Source of the DNA: Synanceia verrucosa
Taxonomy: Eukaryota; Chordata; Actinopteri; Perciformes; Synanceiidae
NCBI GenBank assembly: GCA_029721515.1
Contig: CM056567.1
Span: 10,680,007 to 10,744,006 of the forward strand
DNA: 64,000 bases
Reading direction: 5' to 3'
The notes under the pieces are model-generated. The model saw only the letters and a list, made by a program, of their open reading frames with translations. It ran no database searches and was not told the DNA's origin. Made by a program: the position numbers and the translations under genes. Shown here in pieces: positions 62,395 through 64,000 of this stretch; the stretch's first letter is position 1, and each line of letters begins with the position of its first letter.

Positions 62395-62759
62395 CTAGCC
62401 TGGGTCCGCCCATACTTCCTGTGACGCTTCACAAAGTTTTGCGACTAAGTCAGTTTGGCCGAGCTGCTGTTCACTTCGATTTCAGATTCATCTAGAAATG
62501 GGGACCAATGAAAATCTAGCATTTCAAACGGCTTGACTGAGGCGTGTTTAAGGTAATGACGCTCGCAGAACTGGATCAAGCAGTTTCCGTCGTTATGCAT
62601 ACGACAGAGGAAAGAGTGGTCTGATTGGTTGAAGCTTCGTCCAGTAGCACATAGAGGCATTTGATAGACGCAGGTTAAGCCCGCCCTCTGAGAACTCCGC
62701 TTACAAGGCAGCTTGTCCAGACTACGCTCGCAGAGCAAGTAGTCACGATAGCCAGGCTA
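62395..62759 (+). mobile_element. hAT-like miniature element, copy 2
   Basis: A 365-bp copy of the 48805 family with inverted ends CTAGCCTGG and CCAGGCTA. It is flanked by a perfect 8-bp duplication TGTGGATG (62387-62394 and 62760-62767). No coding capacity is seen; the copy must have been moved by a transposase encoded elsewhere. Confidence 0.85.
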
Positions 62760-64000
62760 TGTGGATGCACCTTTGCAGTCCAGAAGTTGTGAAAAAAAAC
62801 CCATCCAACCACAAAATATAAGTCCTAAAACAATTGTGTATCACAAATTGGTCAAACCCAGTTTGATGTGTCTGTCTGGGCTCTTCAGTGAGGGAAAGTG
62901 TTCGACAGGGGATGAAGATAAGCTGCTCAGCTGTGCCGACGCCACTGGAGATTAAAGAGATTTTATAGGTGAAGCAGTTACCTGTTTATTGATAGCACTG
63001 GCAGCCTTTGTTCCGTTTGAGTGATAAAGATAAGGCTGTTCAGGAGGTTACTGATAAAGGCTGGCACCTCTGGGACAAGGTGGCTGGAGCGTAACCTGGT
63101 GCCACGTCTGCATGAGCTCACAGTGACATGGGATGAGGAAGGAGAGTAGATGATAGGAAGTCAGATGATTCACCCAGCGGTGACAGAACAGAGCGCCAGC
63201 AACATAGCTCCACCTCCCATGACAAGATATTAGCTGATGGAGTTCAAATATGATGGCATGTCTACAATACCGCTGCTCCACCTGCACCATCAACACATCT
63301 GGGTGATCCTCAGCTTGTGTCTATATTGCTAAATAGTAAGGCTGCAGGATATTAGGAGAACATGTGATAACGTTGTTTAATGATGATTATTACTAGCTAT
63401 AAAATAAACAAACAAGTACTTAACCAGACACTTATGGATAAAAGAACAGCATATGTGATGTTTTCTCATCAGGAGTCACGCCAGCTAAACTTTGATGAAT
63501 GGACGTCTGCTGGACTGTTTAGCTGCTACTGGATTTGACGTCAGCAGTTTAGCATTTTGGAGATTGCAGTTGTGTTGCAGGTTGCTATGGAGATTGTTTC
63601 TTCTGGCAGTTGCCATGAGTGTTCGGCATGACTTACATAGCACTTGTGGTTGCATCTCTTGTATCTAAATTATTTCAAAATAGTTCCTCTTCATCAGTGT
63701 TCGTTCCTCTTCCTTCGACCACGGCTGCTAAGTTTATTTCATTTCCTTGCTCTTTACCGTCTCGGTCGGGCATCTAAGGCAGTTATTGGCCGATTATATT
63801 GGCATTCAGAGCGTCAACGGTTGGCACATGGAAAACTTCATTGCAGCTCAAACGTTTGCAATATGTATACCGTGCTTGTTGATATTGTGATGATGGTGAA
63901 TTTTAGATATATTGTGTAGCCCAGCTGAAGCACTATCTGGTTCACTGTTTAACTAAACTTCTTATATACGTAACATCACATTGACACTCAAATGACAAAC

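Larger units (their letters stand above)
49858..64000. other. Region upstream of pkib coding exons
   Basis: About 14 kb with no recognised coding exon. It holds SINE copy 4, hAT-like copy 2 and fragments near 52196 and 57754. The pkib coding exon begins with an acceptor at 49857, so at least one non-coding leader exon and the promoter should lie in or beyond this region. I could not place them from sequence alone. Confidence 0.5.

Noticed and set aside
1..64000. CRISPR arrays, operons, phage or plasmid features
   Set aside because: The sequence is vertebrate in character; tandem arrays seen are simple microsatellites and no bacterial gene organisation is present.

Overview
The window looks like teleost fish chromosomal DNA. 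It has small-exon vertebrate genes with GT-AG introns, many (CA/GT)n and (AT)n microsatellites, a fish-type Tc1 transposon of the IR/DR kind, four copies of a tRNA-derived SINE with an (ATGG)n tail, and hAT-like miniature elements. All identifications come from reading and conceptual splicing; no database search was run.

Three protein-coding genes can be read, all on the minus strand. (1) hmbox1 (homeobox containing 1, also known as HOT1, a telomere-repeat binding homeodomain protein) runs from a non-coding first exon near 28,060 to a polyA signal at 16,829. Eight coding exons between 25,718 and 18,524 splice in phase to a 405-residue protein. (2) stmn1-like stathmin, a tubulin-sequestering phosphoprotein, has a first exon near 34,050 and four coding exons between 32,426 and 31,649 (146 residues). 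(3) A pkib-like cAMP-dependent protein kinase inhibitor has two coding exons at 49,845-49,704 and 48,545-48,463 (74 residues).

Layout: 1-13,000 is intergenic, with microsatellites, two SINE copies and a LINE-like 3' end. 13,009-14,654 is a complete but disabled Tc1-like transposon with 212-bp inverted repeats. 16,800-28,060 is hmbox1. 28,100-31,360 is an intergenic spacer with a SINE and a long AT repeat. 31,360-34,060 is stmn1. 34,500-34,882 is a Tc1 remnant. 35,000-48,000 is a long spacer with one candidate miniature element. 48,463-49,857 is the coding part of pkib, whose intron holds a 355-bp hAT-like element. 50,000-64,000 has no recognised coding exon, but contains a second copy of that element, a SINE with perfect target-site duplications, and fragments of other repeats.

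The most useful second looks are these: a predicted 207-nt phase-symmetric cassette exon in hmbox1; an in-frame upstream hmbox1 exon that would extend the N-terminus; a diverged hmbox1 C-terminus; and a stathmin that has lost three of the four classical regulatory serine sites. Two SINE or hAT copies have perfect target-site duplications that anchor their boundaries.
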